In this document: positions 6,979-13,902 of the stretch, one piece after another
Position numbering within the stretch: the stretch's first letter is position 1
How the letters are laid out: the number at the start of each line of letters is the position of its first letter
The notes under the pieces: generated by a model
What the model saw: the letters and a program-made list of their open reading frames with translations, nothing else
Told to the model about the DNA's origin: nothing
Databases searched by the model: none
Program-made: the position numbers and the translations under genes
Source of the DNA: Deltaproteobacteria bacterium UBA5329
GTDB taxonomy: Bacteria; Desulfobacterota; Syntrophorhabdia; Syntrophorhabdales; Syntrophorhabdaceae
Direction: 5' to 3'
Assembly (NCBI GenBank): GCA_002408185.1
Contig: DHQV01000085.1
Span: 10,774 to 29,586, forward strand
Length of the DNA: 18,813 bases

Positions 6979-8700
6979 GTGAGACATTTAGCGGTAACCT
7001 TCGCCATGGAAAAGGAAATGGAAAAGAAGCTCGACGCCGGTGTCGTCAACCGAATCAGAATGAAATTCATGCTCCGGTCAGATGGTGAGAAGCATATCCG
7101 GGAGTATCTCCACGCTGTTGAGGAGTTAACGAGCGACGATAGCCTACCCCTTGAAGACAAATTGAAAAGACTGATAGCTCCTCTCCGGGATATGCTCCAC
7201 GATGATAGTCCTAAGTTTGACAGTCACGTTCGAGTGATCGATCAAGACCATATAGACCTGAAGAACGAGATCGACACAGAAAACTTGCACTACGACTATG
7301 AAAAATACGACATTCAAGACCCAATAAACACCGGGACCCAGTGGTTGCTAGATACCGGTGCTCCGGCCATATCGCTGAGCGTCAAATACTCAGATTACCT
7401 ATCTTTTTGCGGGGACATAGAACCGGTCACCGAAACGGAATTCGAGACTATATATAAAAGTGCGATAATTGAGACTACGATTGATGAGAGAAAGTGGAAA
7501 CGCGTTCCGGACGCATTGATGTGCCTTCCCGAGAGAATGACACTCAAGGAGGTTCATGATCTCTGGCTCCCAACACTGACGGAGAAGACCGTAACAGTAC
7601 GGGATCTTCTGCAGCAGATTCTTGTCGTTTACACCATAAAAAGAGCCCAAAACGGCCATGAACCATCTGCCCGCAAACTTTTCTCGCTTTTTGAAAACCA
7701 GGTTAAGTTCGAGCGCAGAGAGGATCTCATAGTCTTAAACAAGAGCACCGTTAGAAATATAAAACTATTGATTAGTAGTACGCTTCACGCTGACCTCGAG
7801 AACGTCGATTTTTACGACCAAGATATCATTCAAACAGCCCGCGGGTACCTCTGGCATATCTTGACCGGTTTTAATCCTACGCAAATTATCGATGGCATCG
7901 TGAAGGAAAATGAAAACCACCCGGTGCCTGCCAAAATGAAGAAGTTTTATCTCAGGTATTTCGGGGAAGAAGTTCCGAAAAGACTTCTCGAGACAACACG
8001 TGAACTATCCAGGTACGAGGTGATCTTTTCCCTGTGTGAGAGAATGATACGACAAATAGAGAGCCGCTCCGAGAAGATACCTGATGCAAGTGAGAGATTG
8101 CAGAATTTGGAGAATCTGAAGCGCCAGGTCGAGTGGACAATAAATGACCTGGGGATCACCGTGGATACCCTTCTCAATCCCTATCACCCCATAATGGAGG
8201 GGTACTGGCTGGATGGGAAGGAGAATGCTCACATATTCAACAGCTATTGCTACAGGCCCAACAAAAAGGGAAATCTCACGGTGTGGCTCTTCGGGCCCGA
8301 AGGTAGTCCTGAATATGGCAAAGTACACCAGTTGGTCCGCGATGAGTTTTACAGAGAAGTGGATGAACACTTGGCGACGGAACATATCAACGCTTCGGAA
8401 CTTGACCGATCGGAAAGTGGGGAGACGGGAGGTGAAGATATAATTCAAGGACTACCGTCTAATGATGACATGACAGACGTTATGCAGGCTTTGGAGCATA
8501 GAGATCTGGCCGCTCGGGCCCTTGACTACCTTAAACGCGAGGAGTTCTCCGACAGAGATATTAAAATATTTTTTGATCGAATTCTTCATGACGCCAGCGC
8601 TGACGATCTTGAACGCGCACACGGGGTTGGCGCCAGGCAGCAACAAAAAATCGTCAAAAAGATCGGAACTGCTTTAAAGAAAGCATTCGACCCCCATTAG
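6979..8700 (+). CDS. Unrecognised 573-aa protein with a sigma region 4-like C-terminus
   Basis: I recognise no family for residues 1-480: soluble, charged, rich in Asp/Glu/Arg/Lys, no membrane segment, and no Walker, nuclease or protease motif that I can see. Residues about 500-570 (LDYLKREEFSDRDIKIFFDR, then DDLERAHGVGARQQQKIVKK) have the length and residue pattern of sigma-70 region 4: two helices, a turn at HGVG, and a basic recognition helix ending in LKKAF. Before it lies an acidic linker (SESGETGGEDI, about 475-485). The start is uncertain: GTG 6979 and ATG 7006 or 7018 all lack a clear ribosome site. It lies alone at the left of the integrative element, same strand, 137 bp before the replication operon, so it is the likely cargo or an element regulator. 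Confidence 0.8.
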   Translation: MRHLAVTFAMEKEMEKKLDAGVVNRIRMKFMLRSDGEKHIREYLHAVEELTSDDSLPLEDKLKRLIAPLRDMLHDDSPKFDSHVRVIDQDHIDLKNEIDTENLHYDYEKYDIQDPINTGTQWLLDTGAPAISLSVKYSDYLSFCGDIEPVTETEFETIYKSAIIETTIDERKWKRVPDALMCLPERMTLKEVHDLWLPTLTEKTVTVRDLLQQILVVYTIKRAQNGHEPSARKLFSLFENQVKFERREDLIVLNKSTVRNIKLLISSTLHADLENVDFYDQDIIQTARGYLWHILTGFNPTQIIDGIVKENENHPVPAKMKKFYLRYFGEEVPKRLLETTRELSRYEVIFSLCERMIRQIESRSEKIPDASERLQNLENLKRQVEWTINDLGITVDTLLNPYHPIMEGYWLDGKENAHIFNSYCYRPNKKGNLTVWLFGPEGSPEYGKVHQLVRDEFYREVDEHLATEHINASELDRSESGETGGEDIIQGLPSNDDMTDVMQALEHRDLAARALDYLKREEFSDRDIKIFFDRILHDASADDLERAHGVGARQQQKIVKKIGTALKKAFDPH

Positions 8701-8837
8701 CAAAAACTTACTTTTTCTTAAAAATTAAATTTCTTTCAAAAAAATTCTATTTTCCAGTTCGCCTTATTCCTTTTCCTTTCCATTTATCAAAATAGCGGTC
8801 AAGAAAACCGCAAGTGAAATTTTGAGGAGGACCGGAA
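8701..8837. other. Intergenic region between cargo gene and replication operon
   Basis: AT-rich, with homopolymer A and T runs. A small hairpin GCGGT-N7-ACCGC (8795-8811) lies just before the strong ribosome site GAGGAGG of the next gene. There is no clear promoter or terminator, so whether the two units are co-transcribed is open. Confidence 0.35.
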
Positions 8838-9182
8838 ATGGAAAAGAAGTCTTTATTCGAACAAATTCCCCGATCAACTGGCGAGCAACCCTCCCCGCAT
8901 ACCGCAAGGAGAACCATGGGTATAATGGACATTTACGTTAGCGCATTTTTGCTTTATCGAGGATTGCAGCCAACCGTTGAATTACGTGGCAACAAAGCAG
9001 TATTTGTCTTTGAAACATTACCGGGAGTGTACGATCTGCTCGATCAATTCAACAGCAATGCCTCGGTCGACGTCGCCGACTATGCAACTGCGGTGAAGAC
9101 CTTAAGGGGCAAGATGCTTTCTGCAAAAGAGGGCATAAACGGACATGGAAAGGGTGGTGGTCATGGATACCCAAGATCATAA
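8838..9182 (+). CDS. DUF5659-like small protein of mobile elements
   Basis: 114 aa with a strong ribosome site (GAGGAGG) 7-8 nt before ATG 8838. Residues about 30-95 (MDIYVSAFLLYRGLQPTVEL, NKAVFVFETLPGVYDLLDQF, then VADYATAVKTLRGKM) show the compact alpha/beta pattern of DUF5659-type proteins: a 'YLsayLxxxGxxP' helix, a 'gkxxFvFe' strand pair and a closing 'Y..avKxLr' helix. Members of that family occur next to replication genes of integrative elements; their function is not known. The last 20 residues overlap the start of the primase-helicase gene, so the two are probably translationally coupled. The family call is from memory of the pattern and is moderate. Confidence 0.65.
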   Translation: MEKKSLFEQIPRSTGEQPSPHTARRTMGIMDIYVSAFLLYRGLQPTVELRGNKAVFVFETLPGVYDLLDQFNSNASVDVADYATAVKTLRGKMLSAKEGINGHGKGGGHGYPRS

Positions 9183-11469
9183 TCTCAGCCAATTCCTTAA
9201 CGGTCACAGCGCCCACGATCCAAAGGTAAAACTTGCCCTCGACGATGTCAGGAAGAGCGGACTGTCTTCGGATGTACTGCAGAAAGCCTGCATAAAACTT
9301 TTTAGCGATGGGCCCGATGTGCTCAGTCGGCGCCTGAACCTCTCTTTGCCGAAAGGAAATCAGATTCTGTCAAACGCCGCGCTCATGGAAATTCCCTACC
9401 ATGATGCCGAGGGAAATACCATCAAATACGAGTACCGGCTTCACCCTAAGGTAGATGACCATAAGTATCTCCATCCGCTCGGTTCATCACACACCCCCTA
9501 TATACTGCCGGAGGTTTGGGCTGTAAAAGACAAGGCAAATAAGCCTCTCTGGATCACTGAAGGGGCCAAGAAGGCCCTGAAACTTGTTCAGCACGGGGAA
9601 TCCTGCATAGCTATCTCCGGGGTATGGGGTTTCAGGGCAGGGAAGGATGATGAGACAGGCAGTCTCCTGTGCAAGGAACTGGACTCGTTCGCCTGGAAGG
9701 GCAGAACAGTCTACCTGGCCTTCGACACGGACCTCTGGACGAATCCGTTGGTACGAAAGGCACTCTTTGAACTCGCCTTACACCTGATAGCTCGCGGAGC
9801 CCTCGTCTACATCTGTATGTGGAAAGGGGCAAAGGAAATCGACGATTATCTTGCCGGTAAAACCGACCCTGCGAAAGAAATATCAGAAATCAAGGACAAG
9901 GCTAAGTCAATCGCCCCTTTTGTTACTCCGGAACACCGTGACGATATTCTCTACGCCCTCTCCAGGACCGTCCGTACTATGGATGAACTAACCCGTGAGG
10001 GCATCATCACTGCCATTGCGAAAAAACTGAATATCCGGCCGAGGTCGTTGTACAGGGAGCTCACCAAGGAGATCGTCAAAGAGGATCCGGATTTCACTAA
10101 GGAGGAAAAGAAAGAAGCAATCGGGCTTCTCAAATCGCCAAGTCTCATCAAGCTTTTTCTCCAGGTATGTCACACACGGTATGTCGGCAGGGACAAGATT
10201 TTGATCCTCGTGAAGCTTGCCACCCTGACCCGACATCTTCAAAGAGGTCTCTCAGTTGTGTTGCTGGGAACGTCTTCGGTGGGTAAGTCGGAGCTTGTCG
10301 ACACGGTCCTCAAAACCTGTGATCCTACACGGGTGGAGAACTTCTCCCGCACATCGGCTCAATATCTGCTGTACCGAAAGGAACCCATCGATCACAAGAT
10401 AATCACCTTTTTCGAGTTTAACGGAACCGATTCTTCTTCGGCTATCATAAGAACCGCTTTGACCGAAGGCGAACTGCATCTCGGCACTGTCCAGAAGGAC
10501 GCGTCCGGTTCCCTGTGTGCCACGGAGATAAGGAAGCAGACCGAAGGGCTTGTCATCCTATCCACCTATACCGGATCTCGGATAGACGGCGAGCTTGCTA
10601 CCCGGGTGCTCCTCCAGGAGATTACTCACGACGAAACCCTTGCGCGGGAGGTTTACCGACGTAAGGCCGAGCGTACCGAGGATAATTCGGATGCCTTCCG
10701 GGTATGGAAGGTCGCTGATGCCCTCATCGAGGCAAGACCGGTGGTCATCCCGTATCTCAGGAGGCTTGCCGATCTGTTTCCAACCCGAGAAGAGAGGTTC
10801 CACCGGGACTACGATAAATCGCTCATGCTCATCAAGGCATCCGCGCTTCTTCATCAATATCAGCGCGAAGAGACTGAGGATGGGGCCGTGGTCGCCAATG
10901 AGGATGATTATCTGTTGGTCCATTCTCTTGGGGACGCTTTCGCGCAGTCATTGTTATCTGTCAGCGAGCCGGTCGTTAAAATGCTCGAGGTCGCCCTGAC
11001 AATGGGTAAGCCGACAAGATTGGAACTTCGGGAAAAATTGGCCGTGTCGGAGGCAACGATTAAGAGGTACATAAGCCAGGCGAAACGGGAGGAACTGATT
11101 GAAACCGAAGGGCGGGGAGAAAAACAGACCATAACAGTCCTCGATGTCCCCCTGGGCTTCACCGTGCTGCCGACCCCGGAAGATGTATTCGCTAAAACGG
11201 AAGAGCCAGTGAGCCAAACACTGCAACCCATTGCAAATACGAGCGATACAGTGGATCACCCCTCTCTGAACCACCATGAGCTAAATGAGCCGACGCATAA
11301 AGGAAATGGCTCAAACGGATCAAATGGTTCAAACGGCACTGAGCTAGAGGAAAACCTTTCCAGAAGCGCTTCTACACCGAACAGCTCAATGGCTCAGGAA
11401 AATGATGACGTTTTCGTCTCCGAGGACGACTGTGCCGACTTTTCTAATATAAGAATTGAGGGGATGTGA
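9163..11469 (+). CDS. Toprim (DUF3854) / AAA+ ATPase replication protein
   Basis: A 768-aa multidomain protein of the plasmid/phage primase-helicase type. The N-terminal half carries a DUF3854 Toprim-like domain: E133 in WITEGAKKAL and D188/D190 in AFDTD, with KGAKEIDDYLAG after it. The middle carries a P-loop: Walker A GTSSVGKS (369-376), Walker B-like IITFFEF (E418), a sensor-1-like strand VILSTYTGS and a possible arginine finger in ELATRVL. Residues about 617-650 (TRLELREKLAVSEATIKRYI) form a winged helix. The tail has a GSN-repeat linker and an acidic end. Likely role: element replication initiation and unwinding. The start is ATG 9163 (GGTGGT upstream) rather than GTG/ATG 9145. It overlaps the previous gene by 20 nt and the next begins 2 nt later. 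Confidence 0.85.
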   Translation: MDTQDHNLSQFLNGHSAHDPKVKLALDDVRKSGLSSDVLQKACIKLFSDGPDVLSRRLNLSLPKGNQILSNAALMEIPYHDAEGNTIKYEYRLHPKVDDHKYLHPLGSSHTPYILPEVWAVKDKANKPLWITEGAKKALKLVQHGESCIAISGVWGFRAGKDDETGSLLCKELDSFAWKGRTVYLAFDTDLWTNPLVRKALFELALHLIARGALVYICMWKGAKEIDDYLAGKTDPAKEISEIKDKAKSIAPFVTPEHRDDILYALSRTVRTMDELTREGIITAIAKKLNIRPRSLYRELTKEIVKEDPDFTKEEKKEAIGLLKSPSLIKLFLQVCHTRYVGRDKILILVKLATLTRHLQRGLSVVLLGTSSVGKSELVDTVLKTCDPTRVENFSRTSAQYLLYRKEPIDHKIITFFEFNGTDSSSAIIRTALTEGELHLGTVQKDASGSLCATEIRKQTEGLVILSTYTGSRIDGELATRVLLQEITHDETLAREVYRRKAERTEDNSDAFRVWKVADALIEARPVVIPYLRRLADLFPTREERFHRDYDKSLMLIKASALLHQYQREETEDGAVVANEDDYLLVHSLGDAFAQSLLSVSEPVVKMLEVALTMGKPTRLELREKLAVSEATIKRYISQAKREELIETEGRGEKQTITVLDVPLGFTVLPTPEDVFAKTEEPVSQTLQPIANTSDTVDHPSLNHHELNEPTHKGNGSNGSNGSNGTELEENLSRSASTPNSSMAQENDDVFVSEDDCADFSNIRIEGM
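11308..11336 (+). repeat. In-frame 9-bp repeats coding for a GSN linker
   Basis: Tandem units of the form GGNTCAAAY encode (G-S-N)x3 near the end of the replication protein. They give a flexible tether between the winged helix and the acidic C-terminal tail. Confidence 0.6.
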
Positions 11470-11471
11470 CG

Positions 11472-11723
11472 GTGTTACTGAAGGTCATAAAGGTATTCAC
11501 ATCCAGGAAAAGGACGTATCAGATCGGAGAACACATCAGGGTATCCGAGGGGCAGATTCTCGTCGACCGAGGGTATGCCCGGGCTCTCACAAAGGCGGAG
11601 GTCGGGATCATCCTCGAAGAATATGTGAAAAGCGCAGAAAGACTGCTCACCAAGGAGTTGCCAGAGAAGGAGTTTTCTCCGAAAGCTGCACCCAAAGGAA
11701 TCGATCAGGGGGTGTTGTTTTGA
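11472..11723 (+). CDS. Small protein of the replication operon, unknown function
   Basis: 83 aa with start GTG 11472, placed 8 nt after GAGGGG; GTG 11466 is too near that site. The N-terminal half (KVIKVFTSRKRTYQIGEHIR, then ILVDRGYARAL) has a short beta-rich pattern often seen in small phage or element proteins: a 'TYxxGExIxxxE' strand pair followed by 'xLxxRGYArxL'. The C-terminal half is a charged helix. I do not recognise a function. The gene starts 2 nt after the replication protein and its TGA overlaps the next gene's TTG start, so it is in the same operon. Confidence 0.7.
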   Translation: MLLKVIKVFTSRKRTYQIGEHIRVSEGQILVDRGYARALTKAEVGIILEEYVKSAERLLTKELPEKEFSPKAAPKGIDQGVLF

Positions 11724-11950
11724 GCAGGCAGATAAGGATGCGTAGCACTCATTCTCAAGAACTTTCTGACGGTACTATGAACAAATATATTCATCCGAGG
11801 GTTTGTGCGCTGCAAGAGTGCAGGAAAGAGTTCGTTCCAAAAAGACGCTGGCAGAAATTCTGCTGTCGCGGATGCAAGGACCGGTATTGGGCACAGTTAA
11901 GAAGAGAAGTAATGAAAGTAGTGCGGGATAGCCATGAAAATCCAGCTTGA
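11720..11950 (+). CDS. Small zinc-finger protein
   Basis: A protein of 76 aa (from TTG 11720, with GGGGG 7 nt before and a TTGA overlap with the previous stop) or 70 aa (from ATG 11738). The core reads CALQECRKEFVPKRRWQKFC then CRGCKDRYW: C-x4-C, a basic/aromatic spacer, C-C-x2-C. This is the pattern of small treble-clef-like fingers, common in phages and integrative elements, that bind zinc and probably nucleic acid. The role in the element is unknown; the surrounding basic residues favour DNA or RNA binding. The frame extends further upstream, but that part is the shadow of the previous gene. It overlaps the excisionase-like gene by 17 nt. Confidence 0.7.
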   Translation: MSRQIRMRSTHSQELSDGTMNKYIHPRVCALQECRKEFVPKRRWQKFCCRGCKDRYWAQLRREVMKVVRDSHENPA

Positions 11951-12215
11951 GTCCGAAGATATCCACGCAATAGCTGAGACGGTCGTGGAACTATTAGTTC
12001 CTAGACTAAGTGCCGTCAAACAAGTGGAAGAAATCTTTGACAAGAGAACACTGGCTGAATATCTCCATGTCGAGGTGTCCTGGATAGATAAGAACCTGTT
12101 TGCTATCCCCCATTTCAAGGTTGGTAAGTATGTACGGTTCCGGCAAACACACATCGACAAATGGATCGAGGCAAACAAAGTGACGCTTTCCCCACACATG
12201 AAAATGGTAAGATGA
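11934..12215 (+). CDS. Excisionase-like MerR/HTH_17 DNA-binding protein
   Basis: 93 aa with start ATG 11934, inside the end of the zinc-finger gene. Residues about 37-80 (FDKRTLAEYLHVEVSWIDKN, then FKVGKYVRFRQTHIDKWI) show the excisionase/HTH_17 fold: 'LaeyL.v...wi', a wing with 'vGkyvRFr' and a closing 'idkWi' helix. In integrative elements such proteins direct the integrase to excision, or act as small regulators. Being the last gene of the replication operon, it would be made together with the replication proteins, which would couple excision and replication (inference). A 7-bp inverted repeat follows its stop. Confidence 0.8.
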   Translation: MKIQLESEDIHAIAETVVELLVPRLSAVKQVEEIFDKRTLAEYLHVEVSWIDKNLFAIPHFKVGKYVRFRQTHIDKWIEANKVTLSPHMKMVR

Positions 12216-12218
12216 CCA

Positions 12219-12235
12219 CTTGATTGGTAATCAAG
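12219..12235. promoter_or_regulatory. Inverted repeat CTTGATT-GGT-AATCAAG
   Basis: Perfect 7-bp arms and a 3-bp spacer, 3 bp after the excisionase-like stop. No T run follows, so it is more likely a protein site than a terminator. Confidence 0.35.
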
Positions 12236-12248
12236 AATATAAAAATTA

Positions 12249-12298
12249 TTACGATGAGAAATCAACTAGTTACGATGTACTGTGAAGTGAATTGTGAA
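12249..12298 (+). repeat. Short direct repeats upstream of the repressor (TTACGATG x2, TGTGAA x2)
   Basis: TTACGATG occurs at 12249-12256 and 12270-12277, 21 bp apart (two helical turns). TGTGAAGT at 12281-12288 is followed by TGTGAA at 12293-12298, 12 bp apart. TGTGAAGT recurs inverted in the integrase 3' end. The helical spacing suggests binding sites for integrase or excisionase. Confidence 0.4.
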
Positions 12299-12309
12299 CA
12301 TCAAAATAC

Positions 12310-12339
12310 TTGACAATAACTAACTCAGTTAGTTATAAA
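12310..12339 (+). promoter_or_regulatory. Repressor promoter with a palindromic operator in the spacer
   Basis: TTGACA (12310-12315) and TATAAA (12334-12339), 18-bp spacer (17 to TTATAA). The interval 12316-12336 is a perfect palindrome with 10-bp arms, ATAACTAACT and AGTTAGTTAT, around one C. A protein bound there would block RNA polymerase, so autoregulation by the adjacent XRE protein is likely. The start of transcription would fall about 5 nt before ATG 12351. Confidence 0.75.
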
Positions 12340-12350
12340 GAATATAGCGC

Positions 12351-12569
12351 ATGACGAACTGGACACCGGAAAACATAAAAGCCCTCAGGAAGCAGTACAA
12401 ACTCTCCAAAAGACAATTGGGAGAGCTGACCGGTGTGTCAACGAACTATGTGTACTATCTGGAGAAGGGGGTGAGGAACCCGTCAAGAACACTGTGTTTG
12501 TTGTTGGATCGTATTGTGAAAGAACTGGAACAAAACGAAAAAGAAAAAGGAGGTGGAAGGCATGGCTAA
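12351..12569 (+). CDS. XRE-family transcriptional repressor
   Basis: A 72-aa protein that is almost only a Cro/CI-type helix-turn-helix: PENIKALRKQYKLSKRQLGE (6-25), then LTGVSTNYVYYLEKGVRNPS (26-45), with a charged tail and no oligomerisation domain. No Shine-Dalgarno is seen in the 20 nt before ATG 12351, and the predicted transcript starts only about 5 nt upstream, so the mRNA may be leaderless like lambda cI from PRM. Its stop overlaps the integrase start by 8 nt. It probably binds the palindrome in its own promoter and so controls integrase too. Such short repressors act as element maintenance switches. Confidence 0.85.
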   Translation: MTNWTPENIKALRKQYKLSKRQLGELTGVSTNYVYYLEKGVRNPSRTLCLLLDRIVKELEQNEKEKGGGRHG

Positions 12570-13689
12570 GCGAATGCGAGGTATTTACAAACGCGGCAAT
12601 ATCTGGTGGTGTTGTTACAAAACCTTAAGCGGACGCATGGTCAGGGAGAGTACGGGCCACACGGTCTATGACAATGCCGTCGAGTACCTTGCTAAACAGA
12701 AAGCGGATGTGAAAGCCGGTATCGCACCGGAGTTAAAGAAGATTGCCAACTATACCTTCGGGCAACTCGTACAAGACTACAAGGCATGGGCGGAACGGCA
12801 AAGGTCTTTCAAAAGCAAGATCTTCCTCATAAACCAACTGGAAGAGGACTTCAAGGATATACCCCTGCGATATTTCACCACGATGATGCTCGAAAAGTAC
12901 CAGACCGATCGGATGAAGCATGGAAGACGGAAGACGAAGAAGGGTAAAGAAATCATTGAAACAGGGAATAAACCGGCCACCATCAACAGGCTCGTCGCAA
13001 CTGTCAAGCATATGTTCACCAAGGCCGTTGAGTGGGACATGGTTGAGGAAGAGATCGCAAAGCGTGTGAGGAAGGTCAGGCTCCTTGAGGAGAACAACCG
13101 GCGATTGCGCTATTTGTCCCAGGATGAATGCCAGTCGCTCATTGACGCCTGCGAGGGTCACCTAAGGCCAATCGTGGTGGCGGCGCTCAACACCGGCATG
13201 AGAAAAGGCGAAGTCCTGGGATTGAAGTGGGACAACGTAGACCTGAAACATGGGTTTATCCTCTTGGATAAAACGAAAAACGGCGACCGCCGAGAACTGC
13301 CTATCAATGATACGTTGAGATCGACATTGGCGGGGCTAACCCTAAGACTCGACGTCAAGCATGTGTTCTATGATTCTAAGACCGGCAAGCCCTATCAGGA
13401 CATCAAGCGTTCTTTTACCTCAGCGCTGAAGCGGGCTGGGATAAAAGATTTTCATTTCCATGATCTAAGACATACCTTTGCGAGCCATTTGGTAATGGCC
13501 GGGGTCGATATCACTACGGTAAAAGAGTTGTTGGGACACAAGACTCTCACGATGACCCGGAGATACGCTCATTTGGCACCGTCGCATAAGGTCAACGCGG
13601 TAGGAATTTTGGACAGGACACTTAACAAAAACTCTACTTCACATTTACTTCACAAAATAAAAGGTCACGAGAATGTTTCCGCCTCGTAA
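12562..13689 (+). CDS. int: Tyrosine recombinase (integrase) of the integrative element
   Basis: 375 aa. The start is ATG 12562, 7 nt after AGGAGGT; GTG 12553 would sit on the ribosome site itself. Domains: an N-terminal AP2-like/arm-binding part (KRGNIWWCCYKTLSGRMVRE), a SAM-like core-binding domain (about 55-165) and the catalytic domain. All catalytic residues are present: R214 (TGMRKGEV), K239 (TKNGDR), H300 and R303 (HDLRHTF), H326 (GHKT) and Y335 (TRRYAHL). It should be active. The 3' end points at a tRNA-Ala gene whose CCA lies 14 bp beyond the stop, the classic placement for a tRNA-integrated element. It overlaps the repressor gene, so both are co-transcribed. Confidence 0.95.
   Translation: MAKRMRGIYKRGNIWWCCYKTLSGRMVRESTGHTVYDNAVEYLAKQKADVKAGIAPELKKIANYTFGQLVQDYKAWAERQRSFKSKIFLINQLEEDFKDIPLRYFTTMMLEKYQTDRMKHGRRKTKKGKEIIETGNKPATINRLVATVKHMFTKAVEWDMVEEEIAKRVRKVRLLEENNRRLRYLSQDECQSLIDACEGHLRPIVVAALNTGMRKGEVLGLKWDNVDLKHGFILLDKTKNGDRRELPINDTLRSTLAGLTLRLDVKHVFYDSKTGKPYQDIKRSFTSALKRAGIKDFHFHDLRHTFASHLVMAGVDITTVKELLGHKTLTMTRRYAHLAPSHKVNAVGILDRTLNKNSTSHLLHKIKGHENVSAS
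13636..13654 (-). repeat. Two ACTTCACA repeats in the integrase 3' end (possible arm sites)
   Basis: ACTTCACA at 13636-13643 and 13647-13654, 11 bp apart, on the opposite strand from the TGTGAAGT at 12281. The longer TGTGAAGTRAAT is shared with one mismatch. One-turn spacing next to the att end is typical of integrase arm-binding sites; it is an inference. Confidence 0.4.
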
Positions 13690-13703
13690 CCTCTTGAATT
13701 TAC

Positions 13704-13779
13704 TGGTGGAGCTGAAGGGGATCGAACCCTCGACCTCTTGACTGCCAGTCAAGCACTCTCCCAGCTGAGCTACAGCCCC
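13704..13779 (-). tRNA. tRNA-Ala(GGC)
   Basis: A complete 76-nt tRNA with encoded CCA. Acceptor GGGGCTG pairs with CAGCTCC (one G-U); D arm GCTCAGCTGGGAGAGT; anticodon arm CTTGA-CTGGCAG-TCAAG gives anticodon GGC; T arm GAGGG-TTCGATC-CCCTT. Discriminator A73 fits alanine, although the acceptor lacks the usual G3-U70 in plain view (the wobble is at G3 with T70, as alanine requires). Its 3' end faces the integrase, so it is the probable attachment gene, kept intact. Confidence 0.95.
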
Positions 13780-13790
13780 TTAAGGTTAGT

Positions 13791-13819
13791 GTTATAACAG
13801 CCCGGAATTAAATTGTCAA
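13791..13819 (-). promoter_or_regulatory. Promoter of tRNA-Ala
   Basis: On the minus strand TTGACA (13814-13819), a 17-bp spacer and TATAAC (13791-13796) lie 11 bp upstream of the mature tRNA. This is nearly perfect sigma-70 consensus. Confidence 0.8.
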
Positions 13820-13902
13820 TGTTTTGCTTGATGCCTGATTGTTGCAAATACAGGCGAAAATTATTAGGATGTGGAGAAGCCATTCCTGCCCGGAGGTGAA
13901 GT

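Noticed and set aside
11456..11719. Upstream extension of the zinc-finger frame
   Set aside because: It lies fully inside the 83-aa gene in another frame and has a composition unlike a real protein; only the part after 11720 is coding.
12219..12235. Terminator after the excisionase-like gene
   Set aside because: Stem is AT-rich and no T run follows; kept only as a possible protein-binding palindrome.
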